A stretch of DNA of 64,000 nt from Apostichopus californicus (GCA_020650975.1 JAIPMN010001300.1:1-64000), one strand, 5' to 3'. Shown: positions 47,714-60,771, numbered from the stretch's first letter. The notes: a model not told the origin generated them from the letters alone. Program-made: numbers and translations.

Positions 47714-48689
47714 GTTTGTTTACCTTTGCAGCAACTTTTAAAATAGAGATCCAGTTTTGACAAATGATGAAAAATCATCCTTGCCCCAAGATAGAAAAAG
47801 AGAAACCAAATTTTGGAAAATATTGAGATTGTGATCGCCTGTTGAGAAGGATTTTGCCATGTTTTGGTCATGGCTTTATATAGGTCATGTATAGACCTGA
47901 ATACATTCTACTTGTCATAACATTTCAGTGATAAATGTTACAAACTTCTTTTTTGGGGGATGGGGGAGGGGGGGGGGGTTGGTAGATGGGAAAGGTCTTT
48001 GTCTTTGAAGTGAAAACATGTTGAGAAATAAAGTTAATTGCTCAATATCATCATTAAATTTCTTCAAGACTTTTCAAACAGTTGTGTTTACCCAAAGAAA
48101 ATTGAAATGGAGGCAAATTTACTTTACATAATTATAGGAGCTGTTCTGCAATAATTCTGCTCTGTCACCAATGTGCTGAGGTTTGCAGTTGGTTGTTTCT
48201 ACAGCAACGATTCAATCATCGTTATTCTTGTTCATTGTTTCATTTCCTCGAAGAGCAGTTTCGTATCCCTTTTGTAAAGATTGTGAGATCTGTACTGACC
48301 AAGAGCTTTTGTGAAATACAATGTGGTACAAGCAATGTTACATAGCAACAGAGAGTTTTAAAATCAGTATTAAAGTCTCATCTTGAAGGTTTCCAGATAT
48401 TGATGGGCAACATGTTGAAGAGGGATAAAAGAGACATGTATCGATTGTTTTCAAAGAAATTTTGAATTTAAATTTGCATCCATGAGGGAAGAAAATTACA
48501 GTACAAAGTACAGTACAAATTTCAGTACCTTTACTTCAATCGTAATTTTGGTAATTACATTGAAATCTTTGCCTTTTCGCAGAAATATTACAAAAGCGTC
48601 TGCTGTTTGTTAGATTCCTTGCCGGAGGCAAAAGGAATCATTGAGGTCCTAATGCTGTGTGTGTGATGTGTGTATGTGATGCTTTGGCT

Positions 48690-49505
48690 TGTAAACACGA
48701 TTACCCAATATTCTTAAGTTGGATGGACTTCAAACTTTGTATAGATGCACCATATTTAGTTCTCGAACGATAATGTTTTTGGCTGGGATCAAAGGTCAAA
48801 CTAGGTCGCCAGAGGTCAAACTGATAACATTGTAAACATGATGGCTCAATAGTTTTAAGTTGGATGGACTTCAAACTGTGTATGTAGATGCACCGTATTG
48901 AGTTCTCGGCTCCTATTGTTTTGGGCTGGAATCAAAGGTCACACTAAGTTACCAGAGGTCAAACTGTGGAACATTGTCAACATATCTCAAGAAGAGAAGC
49001 TTTGATGAATCTCATGCTTGGCATGTTGATGTTGATTATTGAGTAGAGGAACCCTACTGAAATTGGTAGAGGTCAAAGGCCATTAACATTTAAGTGAAAA
49101 TTTGGAAATCTTGTAAAAACGATAACTCAAGAAGTACATACTTCCTCCAGCTCCAGAATTATATAGATCCAGCTTGGTGAGTAGAAGAACCCGATCAAAA
49201 TTGGAAGTCAAATGTCATTTGTGGTCAACATAAGTCAAAGTCTGTAAAACCTTGTAAACATTATAAAAAAAAAAAGGTTTTAGGAACTTCATACCCTGTA
49301 GTATGTACTACAGTATGTATAACCAGCTTAGTGAGTGCAAAAACCCTAATGAAATGCAGCATCTCCAGAACATGAACATCAAAGGAGGTGGTAGGATAGC
49401 CTTATGTAGTGTAAAGTTTATACACAATTTGGTGTAGGTCAGAGTTCATTTAATGTCACCAGGGGGTCAAAACTCCTTGTAAACACGATATCTCCAGTTA
49501 GGCAA
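48690..49505. repeat. Degenerate ~145-bp tandem repeat rich in AGGTCA words
   Basis: Successive units share TTGTAAACACGATxxCTCAA, TTAAGTTGGATGGACTTCAA, ACTxTGTATxxAGATGCACC, GGCTGGxATCAAAGGTCA and CCAGAGGTCAAACT. The first two are well conserved, the next three to four (to about 49500) diverged. A DR1-like AGGTCAAAGGCCA is at 49070-49082. Confidence 0.82.
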
Positions 49506-51652
49506 GTAACCGCTGGTAGGTGTTTCCCTCTGGTTAAATATAGCTTTAAACATAATTCAGTGTCACGGTTACAATTGCATTAATCTGTGTGGAATTTGAT
49601 TTCAGCTATTACATGAATAATATCCTGTTTCAGTTTTGACAAATGAACTGTTGCTCAAAGGGGTTATGTAATATACTGAAAGGGAAAAACCATTCTCACA
49701 TGTATATATATCTACACACAAACTGTTCACATTTGTCGAAAATTTGCATACAATTTTACAGGACTTTAATATAAACAGCGCTAAAAGATTACAAAATCAT
49801 TGTGGTCCATGTAAAAGTAGATGAAAAAGTGGAATAATGGAGAGCAAATTGGTAAATTTGGTATTTTTTTATTTTTTTAAATTTAATTTAATTTTTTTAA
49901 TTAAAAACTTGGTAATTTTTTGTTCAAACTAGCAATTTGTTAGGGATCAATCTGTGGCAAGTATACTACCAGCATGGTGAGTTAATGTCATAATCGCAGT
50001 TGCAAACATCTAGGCAAGGTACCGTCCAGCAGGGCTGTGGGTAAGTGGTTAATTACCACACTTGATAAACTATCTGTGCTACATGTATCAATTCTGAAGA
50101 TGTGCTCTAATTTGTTCTAAGAGTGACAGGAAGCTTCTGATATTACAAAGGTTATGATGGCCACTCCTGTTTTTATCTAGGCTGATTCCAAGTTGCTGCT
50201 GGTAACTCTTTTTTGCAAATGCTTCAACAGGAACTTAAACTATGATTACACCAAGAGGTTCATATTTGAACAGCGGATCTCATCATCCTGTTTGATTTTA
50301 CAAAGTCTGTTTGTAAATTGACAACAAAGAATTTATGTTGATTATTACTCTAGATACTTCACATGACCTTGCTATATATATAGCACAGTACAGTATGTGT
50401 AGCACTGGAACTTAAAAGAATGTCTAGATAGTACAGGTCTTCCACTGGGTCTGATAGTTCATGCAGAATTCCCAGCGAAACCTTTTAAAACCTTTAAAAA
50501 ACCTTTTTAATACCTTTTTAAAGACTCGTTTAGAGTAGAATTATTGTATTCAATCTTGGTAACCATTGGCCATTAAGTTTTGTGTGGACAGCCAAGCAAT
50601 GATTCATGCAGTGATACAAAACAGACTCACAAAGAACAGTTCATGTAAGTCAGGTATTTTAAATAAGGGCCACAGATGATTTTAAAATTGGGCATAGATG
50701 GTGAGTGAGTATCTTACAAATTAACTTCATTTTGGACATTTAAATACCTTTATTTTCATATTTGAAGCCTTTCAAAACCTTTTCTTCTTCATTTACAATC
50801 TTTACAAAAACCTTGATTTTGTTGAGGTCTTTTATCATAGCATATATGATCCTATGTAGATCTGTAATAGTCATCTATACTGTATCGACACTCAAAATAA
50901 AATCCAAGGTTGTCACTGCAGCTGAAAATTTCACTTCAATTCGGAACAAGCTGAGTTGTATTTTAATCAGCCCTCCTCCCCCTCAACTCCTCCCCCTCAC
51001 CTCCTCCTCCTCCCACTCTCCCTTCCCCCCTCTCTTTCCAAACCTTTAATGTTCATGATTGAATGCCAATCAGCTGTTTAATCATGCTTTGGTATGTGTT
51101 TTCCTATTAAGGGAATTGTCATCTGACAAGATCTGACATAGGCGTGGCAAAGATTTGATCATGTGACCAATATTCTGAAATAATGGGGCCGAAACTGATG
51201 TCAGTTTGGCAAAGGTGTCTTCAAAATAAAGCTGTAGTGTCCAGCTTCTTAACAGTGAGATTCTCAAGCTGTATTGTGTCTTGGATTTGTCTAGTTTTGC
51301 TAGCTTACTATCTGAGTTAAATACAGGCCTACTCTCCCCCTCCCCCCCCCCCCCATCAGCATTTAGACTCGGCTGGTCTTTGCTTATAAATACAGAAGTG
51401 ATGGGCAAGTAACCGAACATCTTGGTTGAAATATCCCGGGCTGAGCATTCACGTAACACTCTTGATCACCTTTGTTGAGTCAGGATCCTCCAGAAAAAGG
51501 GGATCAAGCTTGCAAAGTCTGATCCTCAGTACATGATCACCCTTTTGGATCATCCGCCCCCCCTCCCTTTTGCATTGTCAAATGATGTGAACAAGGCTGA
51601 AAGCTTCTTTGACTGCTTGGATGTTTTGTTTGTGTTCATGTGTACAAAGTTA

Positions 51653-51708
51653 CCCAATTGGGGTTTTCCACGTTTGTTTATTCTATAGATCTAGAGCTGG
51701 GTTCAAGC
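51653..51708 (+). repeat. Dispersed repeat pair, copy 1
   Basis: CCCAATTGGGGTTTTCCACG, TTTGTTTATTCTATAGATCT and AGAGCTGGGTTCAA. The partner at 54739-54791 matches over about 53 bp with a few substitutions and a 3-bp indel. Family unknown. Confidence 0.75.
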
Positions 51709-52123
51709 TAAATTTATCATACCACAGCATATATATCTGACTACCTGCTTACCGTCACAGTAGAATGCTGCAACTTTTGAACAGGTATTTGAGATTCTTG
51801 CTGGTTTAAATTCAAGTATGGATTTATCCACAGAACTATAAATTTCTATGCAAAGTAAGCTTGACTGTTGTCACCAGATGCAAATTCCTTCATCAACCGT
51901 TTTCAGTTGATAGCTTTGCAGATTTATTAATTACTTCACATGCATTTATTTCAAGCCACAAATAGACGCTGTGCGTACTCCTCAATGCTGTTGCAATAGG
52001 GAGTGACATCTAGATTACAACAGAGTTAGCAGTTAAACAAGCTTGCTCTGTCCAGTCTTCCTGCTAATACATGCGTAGCGTTATTCCTTAATGGTAGATT
52101 CGGAAAGGAGAAGTACTGTAAGT

Positions 52124-52217
52124 GGGCGGTGCCCAGGGAGCGAGGGCGCAGTTGTAAAACGTTCCAATGTGTAGTTTGGTAGATGGGAAAGTGAAGATGT
52201 GGGACTGTGGGAGACAG
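52124..52217 (+). other. Candidate alternative first exon (MWDCGRQ) with GC box
   Basis: GGGCGG at 52124-52129 sits in a CpG-rich patch. Downstream, GAGACAGgtaagt (donor at 52218) is a near-perfect consensus. ATG at 52197 gives MWDCGRQ ending in phase 0, the phase needed by the exon at 60735. An upstream ATG at 52182 is followed at once by a stop (MGK). An alternative promoter is the simplest reading. Confidence 0.3.
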
Positions 52218-54738
52218 GTAAGTATCGTCACTCGTAAAATAAGTTTTGGGGAATTTATCATAATTTAAAAGAAAAAACATAAGTGTCATGGCCAAGTCTT
52301 GCAAATCACCTTTTCTCAACTTGTTTAATTACTTCAAAAAAGCTCCAAACTGTTAACTTTCATCTGTGTCTCTCTTTACTTAAAACCATTTAATTTGTTT
52401 ATCTTCATTTAGTCATTTACTTAACAAGATAGTTTGAAGGAAGGGCATGGTAACTGCAGCATTATTTGTTTCAAAATTACCATCATAAAATTACCATTTA
52501 TTTAGGACAAAGCTTTTACTGGGATCAACTTTTGCAAATAACATATGATATATAGGTGGCTAGGTTGTTGTAGATATATGAAAGGATGCAACTAAATTTA
52601 TCTCCAAACTCACAAGATACAATAGCCAATACTGCTATATAATTGGCTTGGGCAAGTAACTCCACTCTGAAGTCAAGGCCACAATGGCTGCTTGTGAGTG
52701 GAGTGGCAACTTGCACTTATAATGACCCCGGAATTCTTTCAAGTAACTTGTACTCTTACCGGTCATCCTCACAGGCTCTACAATTCCACTACTACTCCAT
52801 CACAGCCGTTCTTTGGTAGAGGAAGCTGATCAGTTACAGAATTTTTTTAAACATTAGCAACCTGTGGGTTGAGTAATAATATGAAAATTCTGTACATGAA
52901 GCTAGTGTGAATGGACATCAAATGTCTTTTAATACTTTTTTTAAATTTGTGAGAAGTAAAAGTGATATCATATCAAATACGACCTAGCATAATCATTCAT
53001 GAGATATTGGACCCCTCCCCCCCCACCTCCACCCTCTCAGGTCTTGCTTGTTCATGTCACAAAACTAATTTTCCTAAATTTGATGTCGTTAACAACTGAG
53101 TGGTGTGAGTCCAAGGCCCATGGGTAGGTACTAACTCAACTCTTTAAATTTCTCTGGGCAAGCCCAGTAGTAGTAGATAGGTTCATTGGATCAGCTCTCT
53201 GCTGTCATGTGTGGTAAGTGCTGCAGAGTTATTTCCTGTAATCTCCATGTGGTAAAAAGGAACAACCTTCAAAGTACAGCCTGGCTTTATCAAAGAATGT
53301 GTGTAAAATCAATAATTGGCTTTGTCAGACAATGCTTAGCTGACCTGTTTGAATAGTGAATCTATAGTGGGTATTCATCGCTGGAATCTCTCCTTGTCCT
53401 GTCTAAAACCACGAATGTTCAAACTACACTTGAAAACACCACATTGAATGAATGAAGTTGGATAAGTATGCTGCAAAGGTGCTTGTGTAAATGCAGGGGT
53501 TGGGGTGGGGTTGGGGAGGGAGGGATTGGGGAGGGAGGGGGACTGGACAATGATGATATTTAAGGAAGCAGAATTATAGGAAGAAGGAAATGAGTGAGTG
53601 TAGGATGGATAGTGCAGAAAGAGGAATGGGGTGCGAGGAGAGAGAGGATGAGTGTAGTTTTAAAGAGAGGTGAATGGAAAGTGTAGGAGATGGGGATATT
53701 TTTCCTTCGCTAAGTTCTCCCCAGAAGGGTGGTATTGTCAGGATTGGGGTCGCCTCCCAGTAAAGTCAGTAAAGTAAAGCTCTCCTCTTAGTTATTAATT
53801 TATTTCGTAAACACTTCCAATCTGGAAATAATTTGCTTGTTTCTTCATTATCCTTACACTGCATTAATATGAAATACTAGTCTGTTCTCCCCCCACCCCG
53901 AATTTGGCTAACCTGCAGGAGCTCGATCAGGCTTGTCCCCCCCCCCCTCCCATGACACACGGAGTGAGGGAAGAGTAATGGCGCATAGGGATATATCTCT
54001 TGCATTGATAACTTGGACATCCTTGGGAGGTAAAGAGTACCTCAACATTCAGATTTTGTTCATAGACGTGGATTTGTTTCACCGTGTGTAGACTAATTTC
54101 TGTATGCATTTATCAGCTTATGCCTTCAGGAACCAATCAGAGTAAGTGAACCATGTGAAAATCGTGGATGTTTCATCGCATTCATCTTCATTGCTATAGC
54201 TGGACCTCTGTCCCAAATTCTCACTATGAACAGATTCCTGTGCAAATTTACATATTAGATTTAAGTCACATGATGAAGAAACAATGATCGTTTAACCCGC
54301 ATGAAGTGCCAGCTGGATGTCTAGTTGATGTTGTAATAATATGTTGAAGTATACTGTATGTATTAGCGAATAATCTAACCAATATGCCGTTAAATAATCC
54401 CCCTTAAGTTGCCAATTGTGGGAAACATAGGGATCCTTTAATACAGTCGATCAGGTAGAACAATAGTAATTATCCGTTAACAAGGGCAGAGTCCACACGA
54501 GACTATCCTTGTCTCAAGTAATGTATGATCAATCGTACTACTGGTGACCTTTAAGAAATTAGTTCCTTACAGGAAACAAGCATTTTTTTTTTGTTGCTTC
54601 TAGATGAGTTGCTAAGGAGCATTCCTGCCATTTTAATTACCTACCAATGTTTTTGAAATATAACCTAATACAGTACTGGTAGATATTATCAGGTCAGACA
54701 GGGTCATTTCTTGGGTCACTGCTTGGAAGCTTAACTGG

Positions 54739-54791
54739 CCCCAATTGGGGGTTTCCACATTTGGTTATTCTGTAGATCTAGCTGGGTTCAA
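54739..54791 (+). repeat. Dispersed repeat pair, copy 2
   Basis: CCCCAATTGGGGGTTTCCAC, ATTTGGTTATTCTGTAGATC and TAGCTGGGTTCAA. See 51653-51708. Confidence 0.75.
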
Positions 54792-55983
54792 TTTTGGATT
54801 ACATGCAAGGATCTAGCCAATGAAAACAGTTTGTGTCCCTCACAAAGGATGCCCAAAAAAGTCCAAGATTGGTCAGGAAATGTTGAACTTTTGCATCTCA
54901 AGCTGTTGTCAGTATTATTTATTATTTGGGGGGTCGGGGGGGGGGATAGTTATTACATCGCCATGGTCACCACTGTATATATCATTATGTTGAGACATGT
55001 ATATCTAGGGAAATGTATGTGTGTCATTGTAAAATTTGTGTAGATAGGTCATTGGTGGTGCATGAGGATATCATTGCTAGTGATTGCTGCGTGATAAAAA
55101 AAAGTTTCATTCCCTCAACTACTTTTGAATTCATCAGATTTGCAACAAACTTACCATGGACTCGCATCTGAAAAGGTATGAGTGGAATCACATGCAGCAT
55201 TTATAATCAAAACAAAAGTCTTCAAAAACAAAATTAATTTATCAATCTGATGTAAGACAGTTGTAGTTAAAGACTTAAAATCTGAATGGGATATCAGAAA
55301 CCAATTCTTGAAATTCCATAGGTGTGGTTAATATAGTACTGTAGATAATCCCCCAGCAGCAAATGTTGCAAGTTTTGGAAACATATTTATAGCTAGCCTG
55401 TCATTCTTTACCAACAATACTGACCTGAATTGCAAATGCAGAGGAATATTTTTGTTTCAATTTCAAAATATTTACCTTGGAGTACCTTTATACAATAATT
55501 GCACAATGCTTTTTAAGTGGACACAACCTTTTATGTGTATTGGCTGCCTAGCATCACGCATCAACATGAAAGCAAAACAAGGCAGCTGCCTTCTACAAAG
55601 AATCTATTAATGTATATGATTTCCTAGAATATAGACTTTTTCTTTTGGTGTTTGGTTTTCTCACAGCAAAAAAAAGTTCCTGACAAAGCTTTTCTCATCT
55701 CCTTGAGGATTGAGGGTTCGTTTGCCTTCCCTGTAATATCATACAATTCATTGACTGTGCAGACACTATATACAGACCTACTATCCAGTTAGGTAGTGAA
55801 AATGTCAATTGGTCTTTGTTTACTCCAGATAGCACAGACCTACAGAAGAGACAAAGTGCCACCAAAGTATATTTATTACCTTATTTTCACATTTTACCAC
55901 TGATTGTATAGGAAAGAACTGTACATTACTATAAAGATTGACCAAACACCATTTTAGTTGATCATATATATGTAGGTATTTTT

Positions 55984-56204
55984 GATCCTCCTGCAAGCAG
56001 GAACTCGCGAAGAAGCCTCATTGGCTTATCAAAGCCGCAAGCTGACCGAAGTCAGTCTCTTAGATTCATATTTAACGGCCATGATTTATGAATTGTCAAT
56101 TGTCAAAAACCTGTAACTGGACGACATACATTAATCTTGGAGTAACTCGAACTGGGGACCTTATGATTGGAAGCCACCGGCGTTAACCACTGAGCTAACA
56201 CTCC
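55984..56204 (-). mobile_element. tRNA-derived SINE, family A copy 2, minus strand
   Basis: Same structure as 4611-4830: minus-strand box A TAGCTCAGTGG (56188-56198), box B GTTCGAGTTAC (56142-56152), shared body (CATTCATATTTAACG complement, CTTGCGGCTTTGATAAGCCA) and end. This head is closer to a functional tRNA than copy 1, with intact TAGCTCAGTGGTTAACGCC. Confidence 0.9.
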
Positions 56205-57309
56205 TTAAATCGTAACACTCTTTAAATCGTGACCTTCAACTTATCCGTTGAATGAGAAAGGATTGTCTGGAGCAAAATCTATTTTCCATGGAGAATGAGG
56301 AACGTATATTTGGTATGCTGGTAAAATATGCAAGCAATTCCTATATTGCTTTTATTATTGAGATATTGGTAATTGTGCCATTTATAGTGAACTTGAAGCA
56401 AACAGGTTGTGAGATCATAGTCACACGTTGATCCAGCAAAATGTTCTTGCTTTTCCTATATTTTTCATGTTTATTAGTTTGACCCTTGGATTGGATAGGG
56501 TTCCAACACTACAGGTACCTTAGGGGGATTTGACGATTACAATATGCCAATAACTGAAGTGTGTCTATATATTGAGATGTACCACAATTTTGAAGTTATA
56601 TATTTAACATACATTTTGAAAACAAAAAATAGAGGTAAAAGACACTTGTCAATATGCATAGAACTATGGCATCATAACATCTTGCTTCAAGGGTACAAAC
56701 TTCAAATGCTGTTGTCTTGACAAAGGAATGTAGGAATTAAATGCAAACTTCACCAGTGGACTCAACATATATTCCTTGTTTCACAGTCCCAAAATAAGAG
56801 TTTCACCTGAAGTATCCTTTTTAATAGAAAAGTCCTTGGCAACAGTTTCTATTTGACCAAGTGGAGTATCCTTCTAAGTACCTTTATCGTTTATACATTG
56901 CTTTGCAGACTTTCATTTTTGTTGAGATTGCCAATTTGATGGTTAATTATATAGCAAAGTCACAATCTTCAAAAGTAAACATACAAACTTCCTCTCCTGA
57001 GAAATGTTGTTGCATGTAAAAGTTGGAATTATATGACAGACAATGGCTAAAAAAATAAAAAAATAAATTCTCTCTTCTCATTTTCTTCTTTGAAGAAGAT
57101 GTAATAATGAAACAAATGTGAGTTTATAATGTTGTCTTGACTGTCTTGAATATGATACATTAGTTGGCGTGTACTGTACTGTAGGTTTTAATGTTGCAGT
57201 GTCAGCAGCTACAGTATATATGTAGGGATTGCAGTAATTATAAAATGGTTATGGGCATGTAATTGTCTGTATCTTACTGGGAGAGTTCAAGTGATGTATC
57301 AGCTTTCAG

Positions 57310-57435
57310 TCAAACAAGCCTTCCTTTGACTTTGAATGTCTGTGGTAAATGCAGGAATGCTGGTACAAACTCCTTGTTGAAAGGGTGCTCTACATCCTTG
57401 ATGATCTTGGACCCATCGTGCAATGAGAGTGCCAC
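57310..57435 (-). CDS. Candidate terminal coding exon of an unidentified minus-strand gene
   Basis: On the minus strand the acceptor CTTTCCATGTACAG (ending at 57436) is followed by an open frame of 41 codons: VALSLHDGSKIIKDVEHPFN, then KEFVPAFLHLPQTFKVKGRL-V, then TGA (57310-57312). The composition is clearly protein-like, with alternating polar and hydrophobic residues and no low complexity. It starts in phase 0. A second frame of the exon is also open but less protein-like. I do not recognise the family. Upstream exons should lie to the right. A minus-strand stretch at 57975-58085 (DPKLVAREIYKEFEALPTLE) might belong but does not join in a compatible phase. Confidence 0.45.
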   Translation of the reverse strand: MALSLHDGSKIIKDVEHPFNKEFVPAFLHLPQTFKVKGRLV

Positions 57436-60400
57436 CTGTACATGGAAAGATGCTTTTTATCATTGCTCTTTTGTGGTAGAGCTTCTTATACCCATTTATT
57501 TTAAAAACGATCTGTTGTTAGTGTTTGTTCACATGGCAACAGGTATATTTAATAAGTACTAATTTAATCGTGTGTGAAATTGTTATATTGCTAATTATTA
57601 GTCTTCACTGCATGTCGCCATTGGTTGTGGTTGCTATGCATATATAAACTGCGTATGAATGACGACAAAAACAAAAGTGCAAGACTTAGCAGAAGAGATG
57701 AATTGCAAAAAACCTAAGGGTTTTACATCTTCAGTGACATATATCTTAAAATTGATACTGGATGTCAAGCTAAAAAGCGATCATTTTACAGGTTTAGTTA
57801 ATGTCCATTTTATGAACTCAAAATCACCAACCAAATGCGACAAGGTTCCTCGAGGAGGATACAGTAAGAATCTTTCACAAAGTTCTAAGGACGATGACAC
57901 AGGGTTGTGGGGGGTTGGGGGGGGGATGGAGGGGAGCAGGAGTCAGACCATTGTTCAATGGCGTTGAAATCCCCAGTGGCAAAATCTGTGAAAAATCGTT
58001 TTCACAAAAGTTACTGGGTAATTCCAAGGTAGGAAGTGCCTCAAATTCCTTATAAATCTCCCGGGCTACCAACTTTGGATCAAAACGATCTCAGCATTAA
58101 TGACATAAATGTAAGTAATATACAGTGCAGCTTCAGGAACATATTTAATGTGATATTATTTAGTTTTTGTGTATTATGTATCTTTGTTTTTCTACATGTA
58201 CACGTTACAAGCTACAGTGTTATCTATTTTGTGTAGTATATATTGCATCATGAGATATACCAGGTGTATACTTTTATACTCTAGTATTTGTGCTCACTCT
58301 CATTGTAGTATTGTTGTAATCACTGTGTTGTAGTTTTGCCTTTGTAAACTGACAAATTATTTATTAAGCCAATCGTCAAAGTTGGTAGGCGTAGTGTGGT
58401 ATGTATCTATTAAATGGATTCCAAACTGCTACTTTCAGTTTGGTAAAATATTTGGCATTTTTTCCTTTCTTGTAAGCAAGGGTGTGAAAATTAGCTAGCT
58501 CCATGCGTCGCACAGTCCCCCGTTACTTCCCAATTGGCGCCCAAATATGCTATGAACAAATAGGCGAGGCACCCGCTTTTTTTTTAGTAGCGTCCAGATT
58601 ACATAATGCAATGATTTACAATCACATAGTTAAACAAAATAAAGGAATGAATGGTTTTGGCGAATATATAACAGTAGTTATAGGGATTATTATTAATCCT
58701 TATGGTTTATGGTTATGGTTCCTTGCTTTAAAGTTAATTTTAAATGGTGACGAAAGAATATATAATTTTCCCATTTCCTGTATGTATATGATCAACACAT
58801 GTAAAAGCGTTAGATGGGAAGGAGAGGGTGGGGAAGAATGATTGTTTAGAACCAGATGGAATCAAAACTCATAAGTAACTAATAAAGGTTCTTTCGAATA
58901 ATGCTAGAAAGCCTGTCTATTTTGATCAGTTGCAATGTCACTATTTCTGTAGTAAGACCTGGCAGGTTTGGCAAAATTGCCTTAACTTGATAATGAAGTG
59001 CAAAATTATGCTCTAAGGCAACACAGTGTTGCATGATAATAACATCAGTATGCAGGCTTAGAGTGCCTAAAAGTTACATTCTAAACATTTTCAAAATATG
59101 GGCCTCACCCATCCAGATTTGGAGGCTTTGGAGAATGGGCGACGTTCGGATATTAAAGTCTTTCACACACTTACAGACACGCTGTAGTTAGATTCCATTA
59201 TGAGAAGGGGATGTTACAAAATGCTCTATTAATGATGACTATTAATGATATTTTCTGCCAAAGTATTAATGTTTATTAATGGGGTAGAGACTGTCTTTAT
59301 TAATGTATCATCCAGTGTTACTAGAAGACCCATAATGTTATGTACAGTACCATGTAGTTTAAGAGACCGTTACGACTACACCAAGTAGCTCTTTTGACAA
59401 AACGTACGTCCGCACTGTCTGCAGTCTCCAGTCGAAAAAGTAACAGAGGACTAGACTCCATGCGTGCAGTTACAAACCCTCAAATTGTCCAGTGAAATTA
59501 ATAATCTTATTAGGAAGGACATACATATATATCCTGTGCAAATGAAATATTTGATTGCAGAGTAACCTGCAAGAATGAAAATAACCAAAAAGATAATTTG
59601 ATCGAGGTATATTATGCACATGTTGTAAGTAAGGTAAAATATTGCATAGCTCTCTGCTTGTTTTTCCAATACTGGAATTATGACATATTGTGTGTAAACT
59701 TAGGTTGCCGAGGCTACTTTAAGTCCCTGTTGTTTGGCTATAAAACAGATAATCTTCAAGAAATGATCTTTGATCCAAAGATTTCATTGGGTCATCATGT
59801 CATTAAACAAAGACATATTTCAGTGAGGGATCGGTAGCTAGGCGTCCTACAATACTTATAACTGTTTAGCGAGTTTCAAGTTCACATCAAGGTCAGGATT
59901 ATTAGGTATACCTGTATAAACTCAACAACGGGCTGTCACAGGTTGGTGCTTTAGAAAGAAATGAAACAGCTCGTTGAAGAGAAACAGCTCGTTGAAAGTC
60001 ATGGTGGTTGGTGTCCACCAGTATTGTCATAGGAAAATTCTCACAGTTTTTCTCATGACACCTTAATTAAAATCCTGCTATTCTGTACTTAAACACTACC
60101 AGTATTGTATGTAACTATATATAGTAAAGTACTTGCACTTATAAATAACTGAATTCATAATGAGGCATGCCTTTATATTGTGCAGCCTTTTGTGTTGGTT
60201 TTGGCTGAATCTTCAACAAAAATCCCCCCAAAAATCCCATAATACAGCAGAATAGTTTTGTTTCAAGTAATGAAGAACATTTCAAAGCTTTTAACAGTTT
60301 CCAACTGGCTTTATATGTGATTAATGTTCAACGCAAATGTATGTGTCTGGGTGACAGCATGATTAGTTGAACAATAGTAAGACGTTAATGCTCAATGCAT

Positions 60401-60734
60401 GATGTAACTCTGATGAGGTGAGAAAATCTTGAAGAGTGTACTAGTATGATTTATTATATACTTAGCTCCTCTCTCTTACCCGTCCCCAGTATAACTTATG
60501 CACTTTTCCTCAACCTACTGTACCCTACTGAAATGGGTGATGTTTTAGCACTGCGCCCCCTATCCACATCTCCGGCTCCACCCACTTTCTCTTCGTTTCG
60601 AATGTACCATTTTCTGGAGTGAACCTGTCAACAAGTTTCCCACAGACTTTTCAACCCTGGAACATGGACTTAGTTCTTTTCTCCCATTGCAGTGATATAT
60701 AGCAGCTCAATTAATTGTTTATTTCTACCTTTAG

Positions 60735-60771
60735 CTTGAATTATCCTCGGAAGGTTTGGTAAAAAATTACC
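60735..60771 (+). CDS. Candidate 37-nt internal exon (LELSSEGLVKNY)
   Basis: The acceptor TTTATTTCTACCTTTAG ends at 60734 and the strong donor TTACCgtaagt begins at 60772. Entered in phase 0 it encodes LELSSEGLVKNY and exits in phase 1. It is phase-compatible with the candidate exons ending at 38605 and 52217, giving LTNLSNE-LELSSEGLVKNY or CGRQ-LELSSEGLVKNY. Protein family not recognised. Confidence 0.4.

Larger units (their letters stand above)
47714..60734. other. Probable large intron / unassigned DNA
   Basis: Holds the AGGTCA-rich tandem repeat, paired dispersed repeats, SINE copy 2, an alternative first-exon candidate and an antisense terminal exon, listed separately. Remaining sequence is AT-rich and unrecognised. 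Confidence 0.4.

Noticed and set aside
50762-51049. Plus-strand 95-codon frame ending in a Pro/Ser-rich tail
   Set aside because: The tail is a CT-rich low-complexity tract and the rest has no motif or Kozak support.
54140-54152. Possible 12-nt micro-exon (CTTCAG, GAACCAATCAGA, gtaagt)
   Set aside because: Splice words match but the block is too short to judge, and CCAATCA is equally likely a chance match.
57659-57967. Plus-strand 102-codon frame
   Set aside because: Composition is partly protein-like, but there is no acceptor or donor and the end runs into a G-rich tract.
58503-58841. Plus-strand 112-codon frame beginning MRRTVPRYFPIGAQ
   Set aside because: Uninterrupted but without recognisable domain, promoter or poly(A) context. 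Its second half is AT-driven hydrophobic sequence. Kept out for lack of support.
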